A stretch of DNA of 39,672 nucleotides from assembly GCA_009783195.1 (NCBI GenBank), contig WRHP01000013.1:1-39672 (forward strand), read 5' to 3'. Shown in pieces: positions 9,333-18,943 of the stretch. Positions within the stretch are counted from its first letter, which is position 1, and each line of letters opens with the position of its first letter. The stretch is from Syntrophorhabdaceae bacterium. Its GTDB lineage: Bacteria; Desulfobacterota; Deferrimicrobia; Deferrimicrobiales; Deferrimicrobiaceae. The position numbers and the translations under genes were made by a program. A model generated the notes under the pieces. The model was not told the origin of the DNA. It saw nothing but the letters and a program-made list of their open reading frames with translations, and made no database searches.

Positions 9333-10376
9333 TCATATATTACCAAGTATCTGTTTAACAACTATTTCATTCAAAAACTTATTGTTTTGGCAACGTCGCT
9401 GACCGGCCTTTGTAATACTCAAGCGAACTTCCTTATTTTTAAGCAACCAGAGTATTTTCTCCGCGCATTCTTCCGCCGTGCTCCAAAAAACAGCTTCCTT
9501 GTTATCCTTGTACATTGCCTCGTGTTCTGAGGTTCGCTCAGCACAAAATAGACTACCTATATAAGGAATTTCTACAGATCGAGTGGTATGCAAATCTCTG
9601 TTTCTTTTAGAAAGAAGCCCAAGACATATTTTAGAGCATTGAATAGCTCTCACATAATCGACACCCATTTGAGGTTCTTGCCATACAGACCTCAGGATCG
9701 GCCATTCTTTGCTCTTTTTCCAGCGTTCTCCATAGATAGTCAACGGGACTCCCAGTTCCAGCAGACGGGCAAGGAATGGTCCCCGCTCCGGCATCCAGGT
9801 TCCGATAAAGGAAACTTCGCTTGCAAAACGTGATCTATCCTCCAACGTCAGCTTCAAGGGCGCGTGCGCAACTTCATCAGCAGAAAAATACACGCGTAAC
9901 ACCTTTCGGGCGCCAGCCTCATACGCCTCCGCAATATTCTCTACCCGCACCACAACAACCAGGTCATAAATCGGCAAAGCTTTTCGATAAACAGAAAAAC
10001 GCTTTTTCGTCTTATCTTTAGACGGAAAAGGGTCATCGACATTGTAGTTGATTACAATCGGGATTGAATCTTTGAGGCGCTTCACCATATCCGGGCTGAT
10101 CAACACTCCCTGGTCTACCCAAGCTATATCGTATCGCTGCTTTTGAATGGCGCGGTTCAAAAGCGGGCGAATACAGCGCTCCACCGCCCATGCGCCGCCT
10201 TCATAAATGAATTTATTTAATATCCTGTTCGCCTGTTGATGTTTTGGGAAAAAAGCCCCTGGTTCGGCTATGTTAACTATGTCGACTTCATGTCCGATTC
10301 GCCTTAAAGCATTGGCGCGGTGCGCGGAAGTTCCCTCGTTTGCTCCAAGATAAAGAATACGTTTACAGATCGACAT
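9333..10376 (-). CDS. CgeB-like glycosyltransferase family protein
   Basis: KRILYLGANEGTSAHRANALRRIGHEVDIV; SFIGTWMPERGPFLARLLELGVPLTIYGERWKKS; RSVEIPYIGSLFCAERTSEHEAMY. Confidence 0.83.
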   Translation of the reverse strand: MSICKRILYLGANEGTSAHRANALRRIGHEVDIVNIAEPGAFFPKHQQANRILNKFIYEGGAWAVERCIRPLLNRAIQKQRYDIAWVDQGVLISPDMVKRLKDSIPIVINYNVDDPFPSKDKTKKRFSVYRKALPIYDLVVVVRVENIAEAYEAGARKVLRVYFSADEVAHAPLKLTLEDRSRFASEVSFIGTWMPERGPFLARLLELGVPLTIYGERWKKSKEWPILRSVWQEPQMGVDYVRAIQCSKICLGLLSKRNRDLHTTRSVEIPYIGSLFCAERTSEHEAMYKDNKEAVFWSTAEECAEKILWLLKNKEVRLSITKAGQRRCQNNKFLNEIVVKQILGNI

Positions 10377-11538
10377 GCGATTCCGTCATCCCGGCAAGTA
10401 TTTCCGATATTCGAGCGCCGTAATCATCCCATCCGCCCATCCCGGCAACTCGTTTAAGCGCATTTTCGCTTATCCGGTTTCTTTGCTCCGGATCATCCGC
10501 CATCAATTGCAACCGCTCCGTTATGGCACACGGATCTCTTGGCCTCACGATAAACCCTTCCACTCCGTCAGTGAAAAGATCCGACGCCCCCGTGTTCGTC
10601 GTCCCGATGACCGGACATCCGCAGGCCATCGCTTGTGCCTGAACTAATGCCAGACCTTCCTCCACACTCGGTAGCACCATGACATGGGAACGGCTCATCA
10701 CGTTTTTAAGTTCCTTTTGCGGCATGGCACCGAGAATCTCTACCTTGCCAGCAGGAGGATATCTCTTTAAATACCGCTCCATTTCGGGCTGCATCGGCCC
10801 GACAATGCGCAGACATTTCCGCGAATGACGTAAGCCCTCGAAAGCCTTTAGAAGATATGGAACACCTTTCTGGAAGCTTACTTGTCCCACAAACAGCACA
10901 TCAAAACCGCCCTTTTCCGGATCGCAAGTTTTTTCGAAACAGCGAAGGTCAACCCCATATGGCGCTTTCCGCAGTTTCAACGGAGAAACTCCCATTTCAA
11001 CAAAGGAATTTCTGGCAAACTCCGAAGGCACTGTTATGATATCGGCCGCTTCATACTCGGCCTCTTCCTTTGCGATAAAGCGAGGATCTATTCCGGGAAA
11101 TCTTTCACCCCATTGGGAAAACTCCTCTTTTAAAATCGCTTCCTGGTAGCGGATGTGGGAAGACCCCCGATCGCAAACTGTCCTGATCCCCAGCCGGGAC
11201 GCGACGCGAAAACTCCTAAGTCCGGAACCGGATAAAACAAACAGAACATCGCATTCAGGAAGCCTGCGGGAAACGTAAGTATCCAGCGCCTCGTGAGCCG
11301 CCCATGCCAATTCCCTTTGCAGAGGTTCTTTCAGCATCCCCCACCTGGACAACGCCATGTATGGCGTTGTAAACCATGGAAAGGTAACAACCTTTTCCGA
11401 TGGAAGATCCTCGCCGCGCAATTTCCAGCCAGGATAGCCGGCAAAAAACTTCACCAGCATGTCGCGCTTTGACAACTGGCGGGCAAGATCAAAATGATGA
11501 AACCGCGCGGAACAGACAACCGTTACCCGTACGCTCAA
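10363..11538 (-). CDS. Family 4 glycosyltransferase
   Basis: VDVLFVGQVSFQKGVPYLLKAFEGLRHSRK-type region; VLPSVEEGLALVQAQAMACGCPVIGTTNTGASDLFTDGVEGFIV. Start set at the TTG before SVRVTVVCSARFHHFDLA; the track start is 11607. Confidence 0.9.
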   Translation of the reverse strand: MSVRVTVVCSARFHHFDLARQLSKRDMLVKFFAGYPGWKLRGEDLPSEKVVTFPWFTTPYMALSRWGMLKEPLQRELAWAAHEALDTYVSRRLPECDVLFVLSGSGLRSFRVASRLGIRTVCDRGSSHIRYQEAILKEEFSQWGERFPGIDPRFIAKEEAEYEAADIITVPSEFARNSFVEMGVSPLKLRKAPYGVDLRCFEKTCDPEKGGFDVLFVGQVSFQKGVPYLLKAFEGLRHSRKCLRIVGPMQPEMERYLKRYPPAGKVEILGAMPQKELKNVMSRSHVMVLPSVEEGLALVQAQAMACGCPVIGTTNTGASDLFTDGVEGFIVRPRDPCAITERLQLMADDPEQRNRISENALKRVAGMGGWDDYGARISEILAGMTESHVDL

Positions 11539-11687
11539 GAAACACTCTCTCTTGGGGCCATCACTGACATGCGAGTCACATCCGCGCCCTGCGGGCGCGT
11601 AAATCAAACTGCGTCAAACCAAAAAATAACGGATAACAGGCATATTTTTCGCCAACAGTATTGTTAATCGCGTTCAACAACACCAAA

Positions 11688-12707
11688 TTATTCTTCCCGT
11701 GGTATGGTTTTAACAACATCCCGAAATAAATCCAGATATCTATTCGCAATGGCTTTACCTGTGTATTTTTTAAAATGAGCTTTAGAATCCAACAGGCAAC
11801 GGGATATTATTTGTTGGTCGAATAATGTTTTTCGTATGCAAACCGCCAACGCTTCCGCATCCCCATTCGGGAAAGTCAACCCGCCGGGACCAATTGCTTC
11901 CTTAAGCCCTCCTCCTTCCGAGCCCACCACAATACAGCCACATGCCATTCCCTCCAGCGCAACCACTCCAAAAGGCTCATTCCATACGGATGGAACGACC
12001 AAGACCTTATGTGAATTAAGAAGCTCGGTAAGTTCATACCCCATTTTCACGCCAACAAATTTCACTTGAGCGGACAGACCCAATTCATCTGTAAGGATTC
12101 GCCAAGCCTGTTCTTCGGGCCCTTTCCCGACGACCGTCAAATTTGGCTGTAACCCGTCCTTTCGTAAAAGAACCAGCGCATGCAAAAGAACAGGAAGTCC
12201 TTTTTCCGGAACAAACCGGCCAAGAAAAACCAGATCTTTTTCTCTTCGCAACCCTGAAGTTTCCCGAAAAACATCTTCATCATAAGGGCTATTTATGACA
12301 ACAGATTGTTGCTGGAAATCTGCGGCTATTACGCTACTTACTGATATTTGTGTTGCCCATCGAAGAACAAATCTTTTTAACCGGCCATTTAACCTGTCTT
12401 TCGCAATCCATTGATGATGCGTAACAACCCATGGACGATGGATAAAAAGCATCGGCCAGGCGTTCCGAAGGCTGATATGGTTATGAAAAACAAGGTCTGC
12501 CCACGCGGTTAATTTCAAATGCTTGAAAACAGAAGGCCGCCTAATAACTTCATAAGGGAAAGTGTCGTTTATTTGATTTGATGGCGTATTGGTTACTAAT
12601 TTAACCACATGCCCGGACCTGACAAATCCTTTGGCAAGCACTGCCGCCACTGTTTCAGTACCACCAACACTCGGAAAAAAATGGTATGAAGACAACAGTA
12701 TTCTCAT
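11688..12707 (-). CDS. Family 4 glycosyltransferase
   Basis: MRILLSSYHFFPSVGGTETVAAVLAKGFVRSGHVV; LVFLGRFVPEKGLPVLLHAL; VVPSVWNEPFGVVALEGMACGCIVVGSEGGGLKEAIG. Internal ATG preferred to the track start at 12755. Confidence 0.93.
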   Translation of the reverse strand: MRILLSSYHFFPSVGGTETVAAVLAKGFVRSGHVVKLVTNTPSNQINDTFPYEVIRRPSVFKHLKLTAWADLVFHNHISLRNAWPMLFIHRPWVVTHHQWIAKDRLNGRLKRFVLRWATQISVSSVIAADFQQQSVVINSPYDEDVFRETSGLRREKDLVFLGRFVPEKGLPVLLHALVLLRKDGLQPNLTVVGKGPEEQAWRILTDELGLSAQVKFVGVKMGYELTELLNSHKVLVVPSVWNEPFGVVALEGMACGCIVVGSEGGGLKEAIGPGGLTFPNGDAEALAVCIRKTLFDQQIISRCLLDSKAHFKKYTGKAIANRYLDLFRDVVKTIPREE

Positions 12708-12779
12708 GGGGTTATATCTTTTAACCAGCCAAGTTGTTTTTTTGGCAGACGGCATAGTTCAAATTACAACCCTCAAATC

Positions 12780-14180
12780 CTATGCCTTTTTCATATCCCT
12801 ATTCGCTCTGATCAAAAACCACGGCGGCTTCGCAATTCCAGCTACCCAGGATGAAAAAGATTCTCCGGCAAGCGAAAGCATTTTCGGCAACGCATATGCC
12901 GCCATTATCGATTCACTAAGGAAAACCGCCACTCCCGCGCCTGTAATACCCAGCTTATTCAACAACAGGATGGCGAAAACAAAGGTTAGTCCGCCGTACA
13001 CCACGGAGTAGACCATCGCTATTTTTACGTGGCGATTCGTAGCATAAGCCGCCATCAGTGCGACGTACCAAATGGAATTGACTACCACGGCAAGCAGAAG
13101 GAACAAATAGAGTGGCCAATACATCGCTACTTTTCCATGGGTCCACAAACCAAGAAGCCATTCTCCCGAGACCGCCAGCAGCAGACAAAAAACCGCGCCC
13201 AACCATAGCGACGCCTGACATGAACGGTTAAACAAGCGGCGGAAATCCTTCTTGCGGTCTCCCCCATAAGCAATCGCCATCTCCGGCTCGATTATGCGGC
13301 TGATAATAGCGGCAGGCTGCATGGCAAACCGGGAAAGTGTGCGCAGAACGCTTACGGCAACAACCGACGAGGGACCAAGCAACAACCCAACGACCAACAC
13401 TATCCCCTGAATATTGAGCGCATTGCCCAATGGAAACGCAAGAGAAGCAAAAGCGGGAGCCGAAAGGTGTTTTATTTCCGCCACCGTAGCCGCATGCCAC
13501 CCATACCGCAACCATGGCGTAGCGCGATACAACCCAAGGCGCATCAGAGCCAAACCCGCAAGCCGCCCTCCCAAGTATCCGCAAGCGGCCGATACCGGTC
13601 CGCCGCCCCAAAAAACCGCTGCGCTTAAACCGCCAAACTCCATCAGTTGTACCGTAGCAGATAACACCATGCCTTCCGCATAGCGTCCATCGCACCAAAA
13701 ACCGCCGTTTACAAGCCCCGTCTGGAAGCCCGTCAGCACATAGGCGACAAGAATAATGGCCGAAAGCTTCGCGGTGTTGGACCCCATTTCCTTAAATCCA
13801 AGCCAATCTGAAAGCGGCACAACCGGCACAACAAGGAATGCCAGCATGCCAACGCAAAGCGATACCAAGAGAAGCAAAACCCAAGTGCTCTGGAAGACAG
13901 ACAATGCGCCGGCGCGATCTCCCGCGCCGCTACGAATGCTCATCTCCCGGCAGGCGGCGCCGGCAAACCCGCCGTCGCACATACTCAAATACATCGGGAT
14001 CGCGGCCAGCATGAGCCACTCCCCATAAAGCTGGGCGCCCCAGCAACTCAATAGAAGAGGCACCTCCACAAGACGGATCAGGATATGGACCGCCTGCGAG
14101 TACCCTTGCGCCCCAAGTCCCTTCGTAAGGCGGGATCGAAGGTCGGATTTTTTCGGGATGGTCATTCCAAAAGAAAACAA
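12780..14180 (-). CDS. Polysaccharide flippase (Wzx / MOP superfamily)
   Basis: 466 aa multi-helix membrane protein with SRLTKGLGAQGYSQAVHILIRLVEVPLLLSCWGAQLYGEWLML N-terminus, in an EPS cluster. Confidence 0.85.
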   Translation of the reverse strand: MFSFGMTIPKKSDLRSRLTKGLGAQGYSQAVHILIRLVEVPLLLSCWGAQLYGEWLMLAAIPMYLSMCDGGFAGAACREMSIRSGAGDRAGALSVFQSTWVLLLLVSLCVGMLAFLVVPVVPLSDWLGFKEMGSNTAKLSAIILVAYVLTGFQTGLVNGGFWCDGRYAEGMVLSATVQLMEFGGLSAAVFWGGGPVSAACGYLGGRLAGLALMRLGLYRATPWLRYGWHAATVAEIKHLSAPAFASLAFPLGNALNIQGIVLVVGLLLGPSSVVAVSVLRTLSRFAMQPAAIISRIIEPEMAIAYGGDRKKDFRRLFNRSCQASLWLGAVFCLLLAVSGEWLLGLWTHGKVAMYWPLYLFLLLAVVVNSIWYVALMAAYATNRHVKIAMVYSVVYGGLTFVFAILLLNKLGITGAGVAVFLSESIMAAYALPKMLSLAGESFSSWVAGIAKPPWFLIRANRDMKKA

Positions 14181-14204
14181 AGGAGAAGAAACGCGGAGGC
14201 GGCT

Positions 14205-15113
14205 CTACCTCAAGCCGCCGACATTTTTTGAACCGCCATTCTCGCGGATGCAGAAAAAGACCCAACTGCCGATCAACGCGAGGAACATCGATACGCCGGC
14301 GTTGTAAAGCCTGCGTGGCCGGATTTTCCTGTCCGGGGCGCGCGGCGAATCTATCACCCTGAAGCCGAACTGCTCCCGGTTCCGGGCCATCATCTCCTGC
14401 TCCACCTCATGGCCAAGAAGTGAATAGAGACGATCTCGCGTAAGAGCATCCATCGTCTTTCCAATCTGCTCCTCGATGAATTTTTTATTTTTCACCGCGC
14501 GGTTCAATGCTTCTTCCTGGAGGCGGCTTCTACCTTCTTCGAGATAATGCTTCACAATCTCGGCGGAACCTGCCGGAGAAGGAGAATCAAAAGAAATGGT
14601 CACTGTGCCCGCTCTACGGTTGACCAAAACCCGCAGCCGCTCTTTCGCGGCTCGAATGGCATCCCATTCGCCAGGCACATCCGATCCGTTCTTGCCGGAG
14701 AGGCGCTCTATCCATGACCGGCGGATCTTTCCGGACACGGGGTCGTATCGGTCTTTATACAGGATCAACCAAAGATTATGCTTGCCGAACACGCGTACAG
14801 TCAGATCGTCACTTCTAAAAAGCGCCTCAAGATCCTCCACTCGAGTTGCTCCCCCAACATTGATTCCGAAGCTTGCCAGCATTCCCAAGCCCGGATTTTC
14901 CCTTCTCTCCTGCGGCGGAGGGGCGATCACCGCGGAGGCCTGATAAACATTTTGCTTCATCAACAAAAAAATAAACGTCACGACCCCGGCCGCCAGACAG
15001 ATCAGCGTGATCTTGCTCCATGACTGAAACAGAGTACGGATGTGCCTGCCAAGGTCTATAAAATCATCCGGCCGGCCGGCCGCTGAAAACCGCTCTTCCA
15101 CCCCGGCCTCCAT
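14205..15113 (-). CDS. Chain-length determinant protein (Wzz family)
   Basis: N-terminal TM after a short cytoplasmic segment, QNVYQASAVIAPPPQERRENPGLGMLASFGI, and a C-terminal DSPRAPDRKIRPRRLYNAGVSMFLALIGSWVFF TM. Confidence 0.9.
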   Translation of the reverse strand: MEAGVEERFSAAGRPDDFIDLGRHIRTLFQSWSKITLICLAAGVVTFIFLLMKQNVYQASAVIAPPPQERRENPGLGMLASFGINVGGATRVEDLEALFRSDDLTVRVFGKHNLWLILYKDRYDPVSGKIRRSWIERLSGKNGSDVPGEWDAIRAAKERLRVLVNRRAGTVTISFDSPSPAGSAEIVKHYLEEGRSRLQEEALNRAVKNKKFIEEQIGKTMDALTRDRLYSLLGHEVEQEMMARNREQFGFRVIDSPRAPDRKIRPRRLYNAGVSMFLALIGSWVFFCIRENGGSKNVGGLR

Positions 15114-18100
15114 CAGAACGCTATCACCAGCACGCCCACCGACACGGCGATCTGGTACAAGATCTGTACGAGATCTTTTACATCCTTCATTGCGCGAGCC
15201 TCGGCCAGTTTCTGCGGCACGACAATGGAATCGCCCGGTTCAATCTTGGAAGACATGAACCCGCCCGTGAGGAAATTGCCGCCGGCGCTGCTTCGGCTTA
15301 CCACAGAACCGTTGGCCTTCAACACAAAGATGTTATCGCGATCCGCTTTATCCGCGGGGCCGCCTACTTTTTTCAGATAATGACTGACTGAGTCGTTTGC
15401 GGGATCATAAACAACACCGGTCGGGTTATATACCCGGCCAACGACGTTTACCACATTCATCTTCGTCGGCACAAACAAGCGGTCGCCATCTTCAAGGAAA
15501 ATATCATCGCTGCTCCCCACCATGGCGTCCGGATCGCTCAGCTTGATGATGACGCGCCCCTGCGCTTTCACCTTCTTCAACTGGGCAAGAAGCCCCCGCC
15601 TTGCCTCCAGAAGTTGCCGGTTCGATTCGACATCCTCACGACTAAGAGCAGCCCCCACCTCCTGCGCTTTTTCCGCAACCGCGATCTCGAGCTCCTCGAT
15701 CATCTTGTCTATCGCTTCCTGCTGCGCCTCCTGCGTGGAAACGCGCGTAAAGACGGCGGCTTTTATGTAGGCTCCGTTTGTGTACCCACCCGCTCTCCTG
15801 ATAACAGAACTAAGCCGCTCGCCCTTCTGCGCCGCGTACGCGCCCGGAAAGCGGAACTCCCCCGCAAGGGTAATAAGGATTTTTTCTTCCCATTCGGGAA
15901 TCTGCCGGACATATAGAAAATCATCCGCTACAAGCGGAATATCAGCCTCCTCTTCTCCCGCAACAGCGCGATCCGGATAGACGATGATCGTCCGCGTGCT
16001 GACAAAATCTCCCTCTTCGCTTATTTCCCGCCGAATCAGCTCGGCTTCTTTCTGGTATGAACTTTCCAGGAAACCGCCTGATTTGAACAGCAGATCCGAA
16101 AGCTTCATGTCCCGCGTCAAGATGAAATCGCCCGGCTGCCTCACCTCCCCTGCGACGGAAACAGTTCTGCGCAGGGACGCCTCATGAATCGAATGAATCC
16201 GGATACGGTCCTCGTCATGCAAAAGCTTGTTCTCTTGCGGATCTCCGGCCATCGCCTTGCCCAGGTGGAAGTAGATCGTCTGGTAATTGCGACTCTCGTC
16301 AACACGCACAATCTCGGCGCGCTCGAGGCTGGCAAGCCGGGTCAACCCGCCCGCCATGTTCACGAGATCGGCTACCCGCGTTCCCTCATGAATCTCGAAA
16401 ACGAGTGCGTTGCGCTCGAAATGAGATTCCGCGCGCCGGGCGTCCACAGCGCGGGTGTCCGCGCCGCGTGTTTCCGCAAACCTAAGCTCTGCTTCCCTGA
16501 TCTCTGATGCCTTGAAATCACGGCGACGGATCCTCTGGTCGCGCAGGATGGCCTCCCGGGATTCCGCCAGAGCATCGGCCTTCGCCTTTTCTCCCACGCC
16601 ATCGGCGCTTTTGACCATGTCGTCTCTACGGATATGGTCTTCCTCCCGCAGCGATTCCCGGAACCGTTCCTCCTTCGATTTTTCCGGCTCAAAAGAAAAC
16701 CGCGTACCGTCGTCGGCCACGGGCTTCTTCAGCAGCTCCACCCGCGCCAACCGTATTTCGCCGGAAATGGAGGCGCGCGGAAAATCCTCGAAATCTTTGC
16801 GATGGAAAACCCTCAGCGTATCTCGCGGCATAAGCGTTACGTCCGCGCCACGCTTGCGCTCAAGAACAATCTCCCGCAAGTTCACCGGAACGATTTCTTT
16901 GCGCAGGTCCGGCGGAACAAGCCGGACGATCAGGGCATATTCATAATGCGTCTCCGGCAGAAACTCGCTTTCGTTGTTAAAAAGCGACCCCACCGTCATG
17001 CCATCCTTGAACTCATACCTGCCCGGACGCCGCACATTCCCTTCAAGCGCCACAGCTTTCTCATCGGCCAGAATGATCGGGAAAACACGAACCAGGTCAC
17101 CGTCCGCAAGCGCAAAACCGTCCTGATTCTTTTCCAACTCGTCGGCGTCGGCATCGAGTACCACGCGAGCGGTATTTTCTTCGAGCCGCTCCACTTGCAC
17201 GCGCCGTTTATAGGCCGCGGGAGTAAATCCGCCCGCAAGATGAACCAGGTCCAGAAGGTTCTCGCCGCCCTTCAACTCGTAAATGGCGGGCCTGCGCACC
17301 TCTCCCGCAACAGCGGCAAGCCTGCCCACCACGGGAACAAAAACCACATCGCCCTGGATCAGGCGGATATCCGAACGGCTATCTCCTTTGAGGAGAAAAT
17401 CGTACAGGTCTATCTCCCCAACAACAGAACTGCCTCTCAATATGCTTATGCGACGCAGCGACCCGATATCCTTTAACCGGCCGGCGGAAGACAGCGCTTG
17501 TATCGCCGTGTTCAGGGAGCTGATGTTATACCACCCTGGGTTGCGCACCTCGCCCATCACGGACACGCGAATCCCCTTCATCTGTCCCATGCCGACATCG
17601 GAGTTGACTTCAGCTATGGTGGATACTTTCGACTTCAGCAACTTCTTTACTTCCTCAAACGTCTTGCCGGCCACATAGATGGAGCCAAATTTTGGGAAAA
17701 ATATCTTCCCGTCGCGGTCAACCACCATTCGCTGGGTTCCCTCGACACGCCCCCACATGCGTACGATGAGCTCATCGCCTGGGCCCACGACATAGTTCGA
17801 GGAAACCGGCAGGTTTTCCGACTGAGGCGTAGCCGCGCCAAACGGCACGAACAGATCGTGGCCGAAATGGACAAGCGATTCCCGTTCTCTGGCAGTAAGA
17901 CGATTGCTGAAAAGTCCGCCGACGTAAGTGGATTTACGCCAATCGTAAGGAGACTCCGCCGTACCCCGCCCCACCCCGGCGATCGTATTGGCTTCGGGCC
18001 TTCCGGCGGCCGGTTCTCTCATAACGGCATCGCCTTGCGCCTCGCCCGCCCTTTCTTTCAAAACATTATCCAGCGCCTGTCGATAGCTTTCAGGGTCGGA

Positions 18101-18316
18101 ACCTATATATTGTCTGGCCGCGGCCGCCTGTTCGGGCGTAATCCCATACTGAAGAAGCTGCGTGTTTCTCCCGCCAAACGGCTCCCCCGCAAAAGCAAAA
18201 GACTTGACCGCAAAAAGGAAAAGGAAAAAGAGCGCCGTGGTCTGCCGCAAGACAGGCCCAAACCGCGAAACAGTTATATCCCTCTTGTTTATCAAGAACT
18301 TTTCCTTTTTAAGCAA
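15113..18316 (-). CDS. Large multi-SLBB polysaccharide export protein (OPX/Wza-related)
   Basis: Signal-like N-terminus; VVGPGDELIVRMWGRVEGTQRMVVDRDGKIFFPKFGSIYVAGKTFEEV export domain; repeated GEVRxPGxYxL...xGGF SLBB motifs. Start uncertain: TTG at 18316 or TTG near 18295. Confidence 0.92.
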   Translation of the reverse strand: MLKKEKFLINKRDITVSRFGPVLRQTTALFFLFLFAVKSFAFAGEPFGGRNTQLLQYGITPEQAAAARQYIGSDPESYRQALDNVLKERAGEAQGDAVMREPAAGRPEANTIAGVGRGTAESPYDWRKSTYVGGLFSNRLTARERESLVHFGHDLFVPFGAATPQSENLPVSSNYVVGPGDELIVRMWGRVEGTQRMVVDRDGKIFFPKFGSIYVAGKTFEEVKKLLKSKVSTIAEVNSDVGMGQMKGIRVSVMGEVRNPGWYNISSLNTAIQALSSAGRLKDIGSLRRISILRGSSVVGEIDLYDFLLKGDSRSDIRLIQGDVVFVPVVGRLAAVAGEVRRPAIYELKGGENLLDLVHLAGGFTPAAYKRRVQVERLEENTARVVLDADADELEKNQDGFALADGDLVRVFPIILADEKAVALEGNVRRPGRYEFKDGMTVGSLFNNESEFLPETHYEYALIVRLVPPDLRKEIVPVNLREIVLERKRGADVTLMPRDTLRVFHRKDFEDFPRASISGEIRLARVELLKKPVADDGTRFSFEPEKSKEERFRESLREEDHIRRDDMVKSADGVGEKAKADALAESREAILRDQRIRRRDFKASEIREAELRFAETRGADTRAVDARRAESHFERNALVFEIHEGTRVADLVNMAGGLTRLASLERAEIVRVDESRNYQTIYFHLGKAMAGDPQENKLLHDEDRIRIHSIHEASLRRTVSVAGEVRQPGDFILTRDMKLSDLLFKSGGFLESSYQKEAELIRREISEEGDFVSTRTIIVYPDRAVAGEEEADIPLVADDFLYVRQIPEWEEKILITLAGEFRFPGAYAAQKGERLSSVIRRAGGYTNGAYIKAAVFTRVSTQEAQQEAIDKMIEELEIAVAEKAQEVGAALSREDVESNRQLLEARRGLLAQLKKVKAQGRVIIKLSDPDAMVGSSDDIFLEDGDRLFVPTKMNVVNVVGRVYNPTGVVYDPANDSVSHYLKKVGGPADKADRDNIFVLKANGSVVSRSSAGGNFLTGGFMSSKIEPGDSIVVPQKLAEARAMKDVKDLVQILYQIAVSVGVLVIAF

Positions 18317-18332
18317 AATTTGGGAGCGAAAC

Positions 18333-18345
18333 GCAAGCTACCGCC
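18333..18345 (-). promoter_or_regulatory. ops-like element (RfaH recruitment site)
   Basis: Minus strand reads GGCGGTAGCTTGC, containing the full GGCGGTAG ops core; lies just upstream of the SLBB gene and downstream of an RfaH-like gene. Confidence 0.75.
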
Positions 18346-18552
18346 CATGCAAACAGCGAAAAACTTATCCCTTTCAGACAACCCCCGCATTAGAACGCGA
18401 TAATATCACCTAAAACACCCTCTCCTGGCAATCATCATTTCACTATATCAATGTGTGTAAGCCCGGCGCGATGCTCGGCTATCCTTACGACGAACACCGC
18501 AAGCAATGCGGTTTTTGCGTGGGAAATGTCCGGTTTAATAGGCTCAACTCCT

Positions 18553-18925
18553 ATCTGCATGGGCGGCTTCGTTTGGGCAAAAGATCTCCCCCGCAGGCAC
18601 TACTTTCTGTTTTTATGCGTAGCCAGAGACGGTTTCGCCAAAAAACAGGGCAGCGTAGGCATGTACATGAAAACCGCTTCCATACCATCGGACAAATCGC
18701 GGGGAGGTTCTCCGGAGGGGTATGCCTTCTGTTTCGCCGCGTAGCCAAGGACGGCGAAGCAAGAAACAGGGATGACGAGAAAGCGTACCCAAAGGAGAAG
18801 CCTCCCTGCGATGGCCGTGCCGCGCGGCTTTGGCATACGCAGCATCCAGCTTGGCGTTACCATAGGCGGCTATCAAGCGTACCCGGAGGAGAGTGTAGCG
18901 AGCGAAAGAAGCCGCCTCTGCTAAT
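18553..18925. repeat. MITE-like palindromic repeat, compound copy with two core hairpins
   Basis: Outer inverted ends: ctgcatgggcggcttcgtttgggcaaaagatctccc versus reverse complement of ggagagtgtagcgagcgaaagaagccgcctctg. Two cores CTGTTT...GTAGCCA...AACAG near 18607 and 18729. Confidence 0.7.
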
Positions 18926-18943
18926 CAAGAGTGCGGCTGGTTT

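Noticed and set aside
16634-18403. Long plus-strand ORFs (280 and 301 aa) antisense to the SLBB gene
   Set aside because: Shadow ORFs opposite a strongly supported coding frame, with no recognisable motifs and no plausible start region.
18495-18530. Small hairpin accgca-agca-atgcggtttttg as a plus-strand terminator
   Set aside because: The stem is only about 6 bp and no plus-strand gene lies upstream to terminate.
18600-18876. Small ORFs whose peptide PVSCFAVLGYAAKQKA also appears in ORF 22929..23237
   Set aside because: The shared peptide is translation of the dispersed palindromic DNA repeat, not evidence of a protein family.
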